Assembly (NCBI RefSeq): GCF_031679605.1
Contig: NZ_CP117522.1
Span: forward strand, 6,634,001-6,698,000
Source of the DNA: Streptomyces luomodiensis
Lineage (GTDB): Bacteria > Actinomycetota > Actinomycetes > Streptomycetales > Streptomycetaceae
Length of the DNA stretch: 64,000 nt
Reading direction: 5' to 3'
The notes beneath the pieces were generated by a model. That model had not been told where the DNA came from. It did not search any database and saw nothing but the letters and a program-made list of their open reading frames with translations. The translations under genes were made by a program, and so were the position numbers. This document shows, one piece after another, positions 30,801 through 38,749 of this stretch (position 1 is the stretch's first letter; every line of letters begins with the position of its first letter).

Positions 30801-32032
30801 TCTTCCTCGGCCTCGCGCCGGATCCGCTCCGCCTCGTCGGTGGCCGCCTTGGTGGTGGCCTGCGCCTTCTCCGAGGCGCGGCTGAGCACCTCCTCGGCGC
30901 TCCGGGCCGCCTTGGCCAGCTGGGCCGCCGAGTCCTCGGCGGCCTTGGCGCGCGCGTCCTCGCCCGCCTCGGCGAGCAGCCGCTCGGCCTCGGCGCGGGC
31001 GTCGTCGCGCAGCTGCTCGGCCTCGGCCCGCAGCCGCTCGGCCTCCTTGGTGGCCTCACCGACCAGCCGGGCGACCTCCGCCTTGGCGGTACGGGTGCGC
31101 TGCTCGTTGTCCGACTCGGCGGCCGCGAGCTGCTTGGCCGCCGCCTCCTTGGCCTCGGTGACCACCTTCTCGGCCTCGCTGCGCGCCTCGCGGAGCGCCT
31201 GCTCGGCCTCCTGCATCCGCTGCTCGGCGGCGCGGGTCTGCTCGGCCGCCGCACGGCGGGCCTGGTCGGCCTCGGTGGCGGTGGTGGCGCGCAGCTGCTC
31301 GGCGTGGTCGGTGGCCTCCTGGGCCTGGGCACCGGCGCTGGTCAGCAGCCGCTCGGCGTCGGCGCGGGCCCGGCGCAGGATCGCCTCGGCCTCGGCGCGG
31401 GCGGCCTCCGCCTCCGTGCCCAGCCGCTGGCGGGCCTGTTCGGTCAGGCGCTGGGCCTCGGCGCGGGCCTCGGCCAGGGCCTGCTCGGCCTCCGCCCGGG
31501 ACTCGTCCATCAGCCGGCGGGCCTGCGCCTCGGTACGGGCCCGCAGTTGCTCGGCCCAGGCCACGTTCTCGTTGACGTGCGACTCGACGGTGGCGCGGCG
31601 CTCGGCCAGCTCCTGGTCCAGCCGCTGACGCCGGGCCACGGCCTCGGCGTGCAGCTCGGCTTCGAGCCGGGCCTGCCGCTCGGCCTGCTCCTGGAGCAGC
31701 CGCTGGGTCTGGGCCCGGGTTTCGCGCAGCTCCCGTTCGGCGTTGGCGCGCAGCTGGTCCGCCTGGATCTGCGCGTCCCGCAGCAACTGCTCTGCCTGGT
31801 AGCCGGCGTTGGCGCTGTCGTAGGCGGGGCGGGCCGCCAGATTGCGGCGCGCCTCGTGCAGCTTGGCGCGCAGCACCTCGACTTGGTAGCCGAGGTCGTC
31901 GGCGTGCTGGACGGCCTTCTCCCGCTCGGTCTTCAGCCGCTCCATCTCGGCCTCGAACTTCGAGAGCTGATCGTCAGGCTCGTAGCGGTCGTAGCCCCGC
32001 ACTGCGCGGTCCCATCCGTCCCCTGGTCGCAT
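27884..32032 (-). CDS. scy: Scy, polarisome-organising coiled-coil scaffold
   Basis: A 1382-residue protein. Scy gathers DivIVA and FilP at tips and sets new growth points and branching in Streptomyces. The N-terminus VRGYDRYEPDDQL is DivIVA-like. Residues of about 25-1345 are one uninterrupted Ala/Glu/Arg coiled coil with the AEAERLR/AEEQADRL pattern, known to follow a 51-residue hendecad-type repeat in this family. The last ~35 residues are Gly/Ala/Lys-rich and disordered. S. coelicolor Scy is about 1330 residues. The ATG at 32032 or a GTG at 32002 (VRGYDRY) could start it. A 40-residue unit is duplicated nearly exactly near the middle. Confidence 0.92.
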   Translation of the reverse strand: MRPGDGWDRAVRGYDRYEPDDQLSKFEAEMERLKTEREKAVQHADDLGYQVEVLRAKLHEARRNLAARPAYDSANAGYQAEQLLRDAQIQADQLRANAERELRETRAQTQRLLQEQAERQARLEAELHAEAVARRQRLDQELAERRATVESHVNENVAWAEQLRARTEAQARRLMDESRAEAEQALAEARAEAQRLTEQARQRLGTEAEAARAEAEAILRRARADAERLLTSAGAQAQEATDHAEQLRATTATEADQARRAAAEQTRAAEQRMQEAEQALREARSEAEKVVTEAKEAAAKQLAAAESDNEQRTRTAKAEVARLVGEATKEAERLRAEAEQLRDDARAEAERLLAEAGEDARAKAAEDSAAQLAKAARSAEEVLSRASEKAQATTKAATDEAERIRREAEEEADRLRAEAHDTAEQLKGAAKDDTKEYRAKTVELQEEARRLRGEAEQLRSDAVAEGEKILAEARREAVQQIEEAAGTAEDLLTKAKADAEETRAGATAESERVRTEAIERANALRRQADDLLKRARTEADELVTSAEEQAERVKSEAATAADELREAAERAAEDRRAEAEAELNRLHQEAEQRLSSADEALRDAREEAERLRKETAEEIERQRAESAERLSGLRRQAEEEATRLRDEAAADASNARAEGESVAVRLRGEAAAEAERLRTEAQETADRVRAEATSAAERIGTEAAEALAAAQEEAARRRREAEELLADAREEAQAERTAAREQSEELLAAARTRVSEAQAEAQRLVEEAEQRSADLVAAAEQTAQQVRDSVAGLHEQAEQEISGLRTAAEHAAEQVRTEAQQEADRVRADAYAERERASQDATRVRQEAHEEAEAGKALAEHTVAEAIAEAERLTAQAREDAGRRRTEAAEQADRLVTEATHEAERLRAEAQETLDEARRSANKTRTEAAEQADTLISGATEEAQRLRAEADETLDEARRSANKTRTEAAEQADTLISGATEEAQRLVSEATARAQALRTEASDARATAEQDAARTRAQARGDANNIRSEAAGQADRLVAEATREADRLHAEATAEAERLRGEAAETVTSAQQHAARTRAEAERVEAAAAAEAERIRNEAQAEADRLIDKAREDANKRRSDAAEQADRLVTESSAEAERLTAEAQEAALRTATAAEEQADAMVGAARKEAERLVSEATAEANSLVEKARTDSDTMLSEARGDATAIRERAEELRTRTESEVEELHERARRESAEQMKATGERVDKLVAAATAQLMKAEEKAKSLVADANSEASRVRIAAVKKAEGLIKEAEQKKTEADREAERIRVRATEEAQQIVDEGKRELELLKRRREDINAEISRVQDVLEALESFETPASGGAGGKENGGVKTAAGAGATRSGKRSEG
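29088..29281. repeat. 40-residue (120-base) duplication inside scy
   Basis: Bases 29088-29161 recur without change at 29208-29281. The period of 120 bases is 40 codons. The protein repeats DEARRSANKTRTEAAEQAD and ISGATEEAQRL. The DNA identity, higher than elsewhere in the gene, indicates a recent in-frame duplication or gene conversion. Confidence 0.9.
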
Positions 32033-32278
32033 TGGCGGCCGACTCCGTAACCCTCGCGGCCCCCGTGGTCCCTTGCGGTGCCCCGGGGCCCCTCTGCGGT
32101 TCCCTTGCGGTACCGACCAGGCGAGGTGCGTGCCGGGTCGGACCGGAGCTGGCCCTTCCGAAGAAATGGTGTCAGATCATCGGCGTAGCCTGGGCCGGAC
32201 CCCGATCCCTTTCCGATTCCGTACCCGGGCCGATGCTGCACTCTACCGGCCGGGGAAGGGGTAGGTCAGTGGTCCGCT

Positions 32279-32731
32279 TCAGTGATCCTCTTCGCCCGTG
32301 TGCGCGGCGGGGTTCGCGGCGGTGACGAGCTCGGTCAGCACACCGTGACAGTCCTTGGGGTGCAGGAAGGTGATCCGGGAGTCCATCGAGCCACGGCGGG
32401 GCTGTTCGTAGAGGACCCGGACGCCCTTGTCGCGGATGGCCTCGGAGTCGGTGTCGACGTCCGCGGTGCCGAAGGCGATGTGGTGGACGCCCTCACCGTT
32501 CTTGGCCAGCCACTTGCCGACCGCGGAGTCCTCCCGGATCGGCTCCAGGAGCTGGAGGTACGACGCCCCGCCGTCGGAGGTCTCATTGATCTTGAGCATG
32601 GCCTCGCGGACGCCCTGCTCCTCGTTGATCTCGGTGTGGAACACCTCGAAGCCGTAGGTGGCACGGTAGAACTCGACGGTCTTGTCGAGGTCGGAACAGG
32701 CGATCCCGATGTGGTCGATTCTCGTCAGCAT
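32279..32731 (-). CDS. mce: Methylmalonyl-CoA epimerase
   Basis: A 150-residue vicinal-oxygen-chelate protein that interconverts (2R)- and (2S)-methylmalonyl-CoA so that B12-dependent mutase can use it. Candidate metal ligands are His7 (RIDHIG), Gln60 (SYLQLLEP), His84 (GVHHIAFG) and Glu134 (LTELV). The ATG at 32731 fits the family. An upstream in-frame start would add residues with no homology. It is divergent from the thiolase gene, 138 bases apart. Confidence 0.94.
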   Translation of the reverse strand: MLTRIDHIGIACSDLDKTVEFYRATYGFEVFHTEINEEQGVREAMLKINETSDGGASYLQLLEPIREDSAVGKWLAKNGEGVHHIAFGTADVDTDSEAIRDKGVRVLYEQPRRGSMDSRITFLHPKDCHGVLTELVTAANPAAHTGEEDH

Positions 32732-32803
32732 GGGACCAGTGCACCGCCGCACGGCCGGTTACGCAACGTGCGCGCGATCACACCGATGGGCCGGTGACCG
32801 CGC

Positions 32804-32817
32804 GGGTACTCGTCAGT
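32804..32817. promoter_or_regulatory. Palindrome between mce and thiolase genes
   Basis: GTACT-CGTC-AGTAC, perfect 5-bp arms. It resembles the TTACT-N3/4-AGTAA sites near 48.7-48.9 kb. A TTGACG (32819-32824) that could be a -35 for the thiolase gene starts 2 bases downstream. Confidence 0.4.
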
Positions 32818-32869
32818 ACATTGACGATAACCCTCGTTAACTTCCTTCTCCTCGTGAAGGGACGCTCCA

Positions 32870-34063
32870 ATGACTCGTACGTCCTCAGTGATGGTGGCGG
32901 GCGCCCGTACGCCCATGGGCCGGCTGCTCGGCAGCCTGCGCTCGTTCTCCGGTGCCGACCTGGGCGGAATCGCGATCAAGGCCGCGCTGGAGCGGGCCGG
33001 GGTCGGCCCCGAGCAGGTGCAGTACGTGATCATGGGGCAGGTGCTCCAGGCGGGCGCCGGGCAGATCCCGGCCCGGCAGGCGGCGGTCAAGGCCGGTATC
33101 CCGATGAGCGTGCCCGCCCTGACGATCAACAAGGTCTGCCTCTCCGGACTGGACGCGATCGCCCTGGCCGACCAGTTGATCCGGGCGGGTGAGTTCGACA
33201 TCGTGGTCGCGGGCGGCCAGGAGTCCATGACCAACGCCCCCCACCTGCTGCCGAAGTCCCGCGAGGGCTACAAGTACGGCGCGATCGAGATGCTCGACGC
33301 GATGGCGTACGACGGGCTCACCGACGCCTTCGAGTCCATCGCCATGGGCGAGTCCACCGAGAAGCACAACACCCGGCTGGGCATCCAGCGCCCCGAGCAG
33401 GACGAGTTCGCCGCCCTCTCCCACCAGCGGGCCGCCGCCGCCCAGAAGAACGGCCTCTTCGACGCCGAGATCACACCGGTGGAGATCCCGCAGCGCAAGG
33501 GCGACCCTGTGGTCTTCGACAAGGACGAGGGCATCCGCGGCGAGACCACCGCGGAGCTGCTGGGCCGGCTGCGGCCCGCGTTCGCCAAGGACGGGACGAT
33601 CACGGCGGGCACATCGTCGCAGATCTCCGACGGGGCCGCGGCGGTCGTGGTGATGAGCAAGGCCAAGGCGGAGGAGCTGGGGCTGGAGTGGCTCGCCGAG
33701 ATCGGCGCCCACGGCAATGTGGCGGGACCCGACAACTCCCTCCAGTCGCAGCCGTCCAACGCGATCACCCACGCCCTGGGCAAGGAGGGGCTGACGGTGG
33801 ACGACCTCGATCTCATCGAGATCAACGAGGCGTTCGCCGCGGTCGCCGTGCAGTCGATCAAGGATCTAGGGGTTTCCCCCGAAAAGGTGAATGTGAACGG
33901 GGGCGCGATCGCCCTCGGCCACCCCATCGGGATGTCCGGCGCGCGGATCGCGCTCCATCTGGCGCTGGAGCTGCGGCGGCGCGGCGGCGGCACGGGGGCG
34001 GCGGGCCTGTGCGGTGGCGGCGGGCAGGGTGACGCGCTGATCCTCCGCGTGCCGGGGAAGTAA
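32870..34063 (+). CDS. Acetyl-CoA C-acetyltransferase (thiolase)
   Basis: A 397-residue thiolase that condenses two acetyl-CoA to acetoacetyl-CoA or cleaves it. Nucleophile Cys90 is in INKVCLSG. The catalytic His is in [17 protein letters not shown] and the second Cys in [17 protein letters not shown] lies 9 bases before the ATG. It is followed after 2 bases by meaB, so acetoacetyl-CoA supply and mutase protection are co-expressed. With the 3-hydroxybutyryl-CoA dehydrogenase at 15 kb it begins the route to C4 and ethylmalonyl-CoA units. Confidence 0.94.
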   Translation: MTRTSSVMVAGARTPMGRLLGSLRSFSGADLGGIAIKAALERAGVGPEQVQYVIMGQVLQAGAGQIPARQAAVKAGIPMSVPALTINKVCLSGLDAIALADQLIRAGEFDIVVAGGQESMTNAPHLLPKSREGYKYGAIEMLDAMAYDGLTDAFESIAMGESTEKHNTRLGIQRPEQDEFAALSHQRAAAAQKNGLFDAEITPVEIPQRKGDPVVFDKDEGIRGETTAELLGRLRPAFAKDGTITAGTSSQISDGAAAVVVMSKAKAEELGLEWLAEIGAHGNVAGPDNSLQSQPSNAITHALGKEGLTVDDLDLIEINEAFAAVAVQSIKDLGVSPEKVNVNGGAIALGHPIGMSGARIALHLALELRRRGGGTGAAGLCGGGGQGDALILRVPGK

Positions 34064-34065
34064 CC

Positions 34066-35025
34066 ATGGCTGATGTGGCCACGCTGGTGGAGCAGGCGCG
34101 GCAGGGGCGGCCGCGTGCGGTCGCCCGGCTCATCTCGCTGATCGAGGGCGACTCGCCCCGGCTGCGCGAGGTGATGGCCGCGCTCGCGCCACTGACCGGG
34201 GGCGCGTATGTGGTCGGGGTGACCGGCGCACCGGGGGTCGGCAAGTCCACCTCGACCTCCGCGCTCGTCTCCGCCTACCGGCGGGCGGGGAAGCGGGTGG
34301 GCGTGCTCGCCGTCGACCCCTCCTCGCCGTTCTCCGGCGGGGCGCTGCTCGGCGACCGGGTACGGATGTCGGAGCACGCCTCCGACCCCGGCGTCTACAT
34401 CCGCTCCATGGCCACGCGCGGCCACCTCGGCGGGCTCGCCTGGGCCGCCCCGCAGGCCATCCGGGTGCTGGACGCGGCCGGCTGCGATGTGGTGCTGGTG
34501 GAGACGGTGGGCGTCGGCCAGTCCGAGGTCGAGATCGCCGCCCAGGCCGATACCAGCGTGCTGCTGCTGGCGCCGGGGATGGGGGACGGGATCCAGGCGG
34601 CCAAGGCCGGGATTCTGGAGATCGGCGATGTGTACGTGGTCAACAAGGCCGACCGGGAGGGGGCCGACGCCACGGCCCGCGAGCTGGGCCACATGCTGGG
34701 CCTGGGCGAGGCGCGGGCGCCGGGGGACTGGCGGCCGCCGATCGTGAAGACCGTGGCGGCGCGCGGCGAGGGGATCGACGAGGTCGTCCAGGCGCTGGAG
34801 AAGCACCGCGCGTGGATGGAGGAGCGCGGTGTGCTCGCGGAGCGCCGGATGCGGCGGGCGGCGGGCGAGGTGGAGACGATCGCGGTGACGGCGCTGCGGG
34901 CGCGGATCGGCGATCTGCACGGGGACCGCCGGCTGGGGGCGCTCGCGGAGCGGGTCGTCGCCGGTGAGCTCGACCCGTACACGGCGGCGGACGAGCTGGT
35001 GGCGGGGCTGACCGAGCGGGGCTGA
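34066..35025 (+). CDS. meaB: MeaB/ArgK-type GTPase chaperone of B12 mutases
   Basis: A 319-residue G3E GTPase that gates cofactor loading and protects acyl-CoA mutases from inactivation. It has P-loop GAPGVGKSTSTSAL (about residues 52-65), the Mg-binding VDPSSPFSGGALLGDRVRM, the G3 region VVLVETVGVGQSE and NKADREG as the G4 specificity motif. The C-terminus (RIGDLHGDRRLGALAE) is a dimerisation arm. It is coupled to the thiolase gene (2-base gap). Its likely client here is the isobutyryl-CoA mutase at 45.1 kb and any methylmalonyl-CoA mutase elsewhere. Confidence 0.95.
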   Translation: MADVATLVEQARQGRPRAVARLISLIEGDSPRLREVMAALAPLTGGAYVVGVTGAPGVGKSTSTSALVSAYRRAGKRVGVLAVDPSSPFSGGALLGDRVRMSEHASDPGVYIRSMATRGHLGGLAWAAPQAIRVLDAAGCDVVLVETVGVGQSEVEIAAQADTSVLLLAPGMGDGIQAAKAGILEIGDVYVVNKADREGADATARELGHMLGLGEARAPGDWRPPIVKTVAARGEGIDEVVQALEKHRAWMEERGVLAERRMRRAAGEVETIAVTALRARIGDLHGDRRLGALAERVVAGELDPYTAADELVAGLTERG

Positions 35026-35304
35026 CCGGGCGGGGCCGGCCGCGGCGCCACGGGCACCGGTTCGCCCGGCTGGACCGGCGGCTGCGCGCCACCTCCGTCG
35101 GCCGGAACCGGTGACGTACGTGTCCGGCGCCCGGGTCGTGGTGTTCCGCTGGGGGGCCGCCGTTACGGCACGCCCGCGGCCCGTTCCCACCGCGAGCCGG
35201 GACCGAGCGGGGGAGCGAGGGGTCCCTGCTCCGGCCCCGCTCCGTCACCTCGGCCGGCCGCCCGTCAGTCCTCGTCAGGCTTCGTCAGTCCCCGTCAGTC
35301 CTCG

Positions 35305-35943
35305 TCAGTCGTCGTCGCCGTGGTCGTCGCTGTCGTTGTCGCCGTGGTCGTCGTCGGCCGGGGCCTGGGTGACCTTGCCCGACTGGAGGCCGACGGTCAG
35401 GTCGTGCTCCTTGTGGTTCTTGACGACCTCGACCTCCCACACCGCCGTGCGGTCGCCGTCGAACTCCACGGAGGTCACCGTGCCGTGGGACGCGGCCTTC
35501 CGGGCCGCCTCGGTGGCGGACACCGCGGCCTTCTTCAGCGCGGCGGCCTCGGCCGCGTCCTCGGCGGCGTCCTCGGCGTCGTTGTCGTCCCGGTCCACCC
35601 GCTGGTCCACGACCTTGGCGTCGGAGGCGTCCAGGGTGACCTCGTGCCACGCGCCGTCCTTGCCCAGGACGTCGGCCTCCCACTGGCCGTGGTCCAGGTC
35701 GAGGGAGGCCAGTGTGCCCGGGACCGCCTTCAGGGCGGCCTCGGCGGCGTCGGAGAAGGACGCGCGGGTGGTCGTGGAGGCGCCGTCGGCCCGGTCGCCG
35801 GACTGGCCGCCGGCCCAGGCGTCCGCCGCGGCGGCGGACGAGGACGGGGCGCGGTCCGCTCCGCCTCCCGCCACGGCGAAGGCCGTACCGCCGGTGAGGA
35901 GAGCGGCCGCGGCGACGGAGGCGATGACGATGTTGCGCTTCAT
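35305..35943 (-). CDS. Secreted PepSY-domain protein with Asp/His-rich tail
   Basis: A 212-residue protein with a signal peptide (MKRNIVIASVAAAALLTGGTAFA) and two PepSY-like repeats (about 62-110, LDLDHGQWEADVLGKDG, and 145-195, VEFDGDRTAVWEVEVVKN). The last 16 residues are nearly all Asp, Gly and His (DDDHGDNDSDDHGDDD). PepSY domains are thought to inhibit peptidases or sense ligands outside the membrane. It is divergent from the two-component genes at 36.1 kb, with operator-like repeats in between, so it is probably their target or an accessory sensor. Confidence 0.85.
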   Translation of the reverse strand: MKRNIVIASVAAAALLTGGTAFAVAGGGADRAPSSSAAAADAWAGGQSGDRADGASTTTRASFSDAAEAALKAVPGTLASLDLDHGQWEADVLGKDGAWHEVTLDASDAKVVDQRVDRDDNDAEDAAEDAAEAAALKKAAVSATEAARKAASHGTVTSVEFDGDRTAVWEVEVVKNHKEHDLTVGLQSGKVTQAPADDDHGDNDSDDHGDDD

Positions 35944-36007
35944 AGGTGGGTTCCTCCCCATTCGTGTCCATCCGTGTTCGGACGACAACCAACTTGCGGG
36001 AGCGATG

Positions 36008-36046
36008 CTGAAGGTGACCTGAAGTCACCTGAAGAGTTCTTCAGGT
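36008..36046. promoter_or_regulatory. CTGAAG direct repeats and 20-bp palindrome in the divergent promoter
   Basis: CTGAAG occurs at 36008, 36019 and 36029 (10-11 base spacing, one helical turn), with its inverse CTTCAG at 36039. Bases 36027-36046 form a perfect 9-bp inverted repeat with a 2-base spacer (ACCTGAAGA-gt-TCTTCAGGT). This is the usual layout of OmpR-type regulator boxes. It lies 65 bases from the PepSY start and 22 from the regulator start. Confidence 0.65.
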
Positions 36047-36067
36047 TCGCTCTGGGACGCTGTCCCC

Positions 36068-36724
36068 ATGCGTTTGCTGATCGTGGAGGACGAGCGGCGG
36101 CTCGCCGTGTCGCTGGCCAAGGGGCTGCGGGCGGAGGGGTTCGCCGTCGATGTGGTGCACGACGGCCGGGAAGGGCTGCACCGCGCGCGGGAAGGCACCT
36201 ACGACCTCGTCGTCCTCGACATCATGCTGCCGGGGCTGAACGGGTACCGGGTGTGCGCGGAGCTGCGGGCGGCGGGCAGCGAGGTGCCGATCCTGATGCT
36301 CACCGCCAAGGACGGGGAGTACGACGAGGCGGAGGGGCTCGACACCGGCGCCGACGACTACCTGACCAAGCCGTTCTCGTACGTGGTGCTGGTGGCGCGG
36401 GTGCGGGCGCTGCTGCGGCGGCGCGGGTCCGGGGCCTCGCCCGTGGTGCGGGTGGGGACGCTGACGGTGGACCGGGGCACCCGCCGGGTGGAGCGGGACA
36501 GCCGGGAGGTGGCGCTGACCGCCAAGGAGTTCTCCGTGCTGGAGCAGCTGGCGACGCGCGCCGGCGAGGTCGTCTCCAAGCCGGAGATCCTGGAGCACGT
36601 GTGGGACTTCGCCTACGACGGCGACCCCAACATCGTGGAGGTCTATGTGAGCGCCCTGCGCCGCAAGCTGGGCGCCGGGCTCATCGAGACCGTACGGGGA
36701 GCGGGGTACCGGCTCCGTGCGTAG
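36068..36724 (+). CDS. OmpR/PhoB-family response regulator
   Basis: A 218-residue regulator. Receiver domain residues 1-115: acidic pair Glu7-Asp8, phosphoacceptor Asp51 (VVLDIMLP), Thr in MLTAKD and Lys in LTKPF. The C-terminal winged helix spans about 125-216 (LTAKEFSVLEQLATRAGEVVSK, then NIVEVYVSALRRKLG). It overlaps the kinase start by 8 bases. The repeats just upstream suggest autoregulation and control of the divergent PepSY gene. Confidence 0.94.
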   Translation: MRLLIVEDERRLAVSLAKGLRAEGFAVDVVHDGREGLHRAREGTYDLVVLDIMLPGLNGYRVCAELRAAGSEVPILMLTAKDGEYDEAEGLDTGADDYLTKPFSYVVLVARVRALLRRRGSGASPVVRVGTLTVDRGTRRVERDSREVALTAKEFSVLEQLATRAGEVVSKPEILEHVWDFAYDGDPNIVEVYVSALRRKLGAGLIETVRGAGYRLRA

Positions 36725-38132
36725 GGTGTTCGGTTCGGTGCGGGCGCGGGCCGCGCTGGGGGCGACCGTGGTGGTGGCGGTGGCCCTGGTGGCGGCGGGT
36801 ATCGCGGTGCTCCGGGTGCTGGGCGCCGACCTGTCGGACCAGGCGCGGCTGAAGGCCCAGATGGACGCGCGGGGCGTGGCGTCGAAGATAGCCGCCGGGG
36901 TGGGGTACCGGGCGCTGGAGCTGGACGAGAGCGTCCCGGTGCAGGTCGTGGACGACGACGGCCGGGTGCGGGCGGTCAGCGAGGACTTGGAGGCCGTGAC
37001 GGGCACCGGGAGCCGGTCCGTGGAACCCGTCGTCGCCGCCGCGCCGGACGACGACGGCGACGACGACAGCGACGACAGCGGCGGCGACGACGCGGGCAGC
37101 GTGTCCTCCGACGAGGAGTACAGCGAGGGTTCCGCCCGGATCGACGGGGAGACCGGGGACTACGTCTGGGCCGCCGTGGAGGCCACCGACCGGCGGGGCG
37201 AGGACGTCACCGTCTACGCGGGCGCCCCGCTGGCCACCGAGCGCGGCGCGGTCTCCACCGTGCGGGACGCGATGCTGATCGGACTGCCGCTGCTGCTGCT
37301 GGTCGTGGCCGCCGTGACCTGGCTGGTGACCCGGCGCGCGCTGCGGCCCGTGGAGGGCATCCGGCGCGAGATGGCCGCCATCACGGCCAGTACGGACCTG
37401 TCCCGGCGGGTGCCCGAGCCGGGGTCGCACGACGAGGTGGCGCGGCTGGCCCGGACCACCAATGAGACGCTCGCGGCGCTGGAGACGTCCGTGGAGCGGC
37501 AGCGGGCCTTCGTGGCCGACGCCTCCCATGAGCTGCGCTCCCCGGTGGCCTCGCTCCGTACCCAGCTGGAGGTGGGCGCCGCCCATCCCGAACTGCTGGA
37601 CGTGGACGGCGCGGTGGAGGACGTGGTGCGGTTGCAGCGGCTCGCGGCCGATCTGCTGCTGCTGGCGCGGCTGGACGCGGGGGAGCGGCCCCATGGCGAG
37701 ACCCCGGTGGCGCTGGACGCCCTGGTGCGCGAGGAGCTGGCCCAGCGGACGGCGGACCGGGTGCCGGTGCGCGGCGAGACGGCGCCGGTCGCGGTGCGGG
37801 GGTCGCGCGGGCAACTGGCCCGGGTGCTGGGCAATCTGGTGGACAACGCACAGCGGCACGCCCGGGGCGGGGTGCGGGTGGCGGTGCGCGCGGAGGGCCG
37901 GTGGGCGGTGCTGGAGGTCGCGGACGACGGTGCCGGGGTGCCCGAGGGCGAACGGGAGCGGATCTTCGAGCGGTTCGTACGGCTGGACGACGCCCGCAGC
38001 CGCGACGATGGCGGGGCCGGGCTCGGCCTCGCCATCGCGCGGGACGTGGTGGCGCGCCACGGCGGCACCTTGACGGTCGGAGCGGCGCCCGAGGGCGGCG
38101 CCCTGTTCCAGATGCGGCTGCCGGTCGGTTAG
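36717..38132 (+). CDS. Sensor histidine kinase with acidic extracellular loop
   Basis: A 471-residue kinase. Transmembrane helices are at about 14-33 and 186-204, flanking an extracellular sensor of ~150 residues. Residues 111-125 of the sensor are mostly Asp (DDDGDDDSDDSGGDD). A HAMP segment follows, then HisKA with His271 (DASHELRSPVASL), and an ATPase domain with N-box LVDNAQRHA and GGAGLGLAIARDV. The start is GTG, inside the end of the regulator gene. The Asp run, together with the Asp/His tail of the divergent PepSY protein, hints at a cation or cationic-peptide signal (inference). Confidence 0.92.
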   Translation: MRRVFGSVRARAALGATVVVAVALVAAGIAVLRVLGADLSDQARLKAQMDARGVASKIAAGVGYRALELDESVPVQVVDDDGRVRAVSEDLEAVTGTGSRSVEPVVAAAPDDDGDDDSDDSGGDDAGSVSSDEEYSEGSARIDGETGDYVWAAVEATDRRGEDVTVYAGAPLATERGAVSTVRDAMLIGLPLLLLVVAAVTWLVTRRALRPVEGIRREMAAITASTDLSRRVPEPGSHDEVARLARTTNETLAALETSVERQRAFVADASHELRSPVASLRTQLEVGAAHPELLDVDGAVEDVVRLQRLAADLLLLARLDAGERPHGETPVALDALVREELAQRTADRVPVRGETAPVAVRGSRGQLARVLGNLVDNAQRHARGGVRVAVRAEGRWAVLEVADDGAGVPEGERERIFERFVRLDDARSRDDGGAGLGLAIARDVVARHGGTLTVGAAPEGGALFQMRLPVG

Positions 38133-38178
38133 CGGCTGTCGGTCGGTCGGCGGCGGCCGGGGCCGCCCCGGGGCCGCC

Positions 38179-38655
38179 TCAGACCCGGCCCCGCTGGACG
38201 CGCAGATGCTCCGCGACGGGCACCAGCGATCCGTGCAGCGCCTTGAGGTCCTCCGGCGCGAGCAGATCGATGAAGTGCCTGCGCACGGAGTCCACATGGT
38301 GGGGGGCGACCTTGCGCATGGTGTCCCAGCCGTCCTCGGTCAGCACGGCGTAGAGCCCCCGCCGGTCGGATTCGCAGTTCTCGCGGCGGACCAGACCGGC
38401 GTTCTCCATCCGGGTGATCTGATGGGACAGCCGGCTCTTGGACTGAAGGGTCGCGGACGCGAGGTCGCTCATCCGCATCCGGTGGTCCTCCGACTCCGAG
38501 AGGTTGACCAGGATCTCGTAGTCGTTCATGGTCAGGCCGAACGGCTGGAGGTCCTTCTCGAGCTGGTAGGTCAGCAGCCGGCTGACGTCCAGGTGGGTGC
38601 GCCATGCACGCTGTTCCTCATCGCTGAGCCAGCGAGTGCCGTTCTCGGTCTCCAT
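38179..38655 (-). CDS. MarR-family regulator
   Basis: A 158-residue winged-helix regulator (MTMNDYEILVNL-like segment, then MSDLASATLQSKSRLSHQITRMENAGLVRRENCESDRRG covering recognition helix and wing). The ATG at 38655 is supported by a TAGAAT -10 exactly 7 bases upstream, which implies leaderless translation. It lies 94 bases downstream of the three AIM24 genes on the same strand but has its own promoter. Palindrome TTCTA-N4-TAGAA overlaps that -10 and suggests autorepression. Target and ligand unknown. Confidence 0.9.
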   Translation of the reverse strand: METENGTRWLSDEEQRAWRTHLDVSRLLTYQLEKDLQPFGLTMNDYEILVNLSESEDHRMRMSDLASATLQSKSRLSHQITRMENAGLVRRENCESDRRGLYAVLTEDGWDTMRKVAPHHVDSVRRHFIDLLAPEDLKALHGSLVPVAEHLRVQRGRV

Positions 38656-38662
38656 GGGATGT

Positions 38663-38677
38663 ATTCTACCTATAGAA
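38663..38677 (-). promoter_or_regulatory. Leaderless -10 and overlapping operator of the MarR gene
   Basis: On the minus strand TAGAAT (38668-38663) ends 7 bases before the ATG, and no ribosome binding site is present. The perfect inverted repeat TTCTA-N4-TAGAA (38664-38677) covers it. Confidence 0.55.
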
Positions 38678-38749
38678 GTTGAATTCCGAACCAATGGATG
38701 TTGCGGGCTAGAGGTCACACGTTCGACGTTACACTCCGCACGCTCGCGC

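Noticed and set aside
27839..32050. A 1403-codon open frame on the + strand opposite scy, plus an overlapping 535-codon one
   Set aside because: It is the mirror image of the GC-rich coiled-coil gene. Its Leu/Gly-rich translation has no domain, while the minus-strand frame gives a classic Scy coiled coil.
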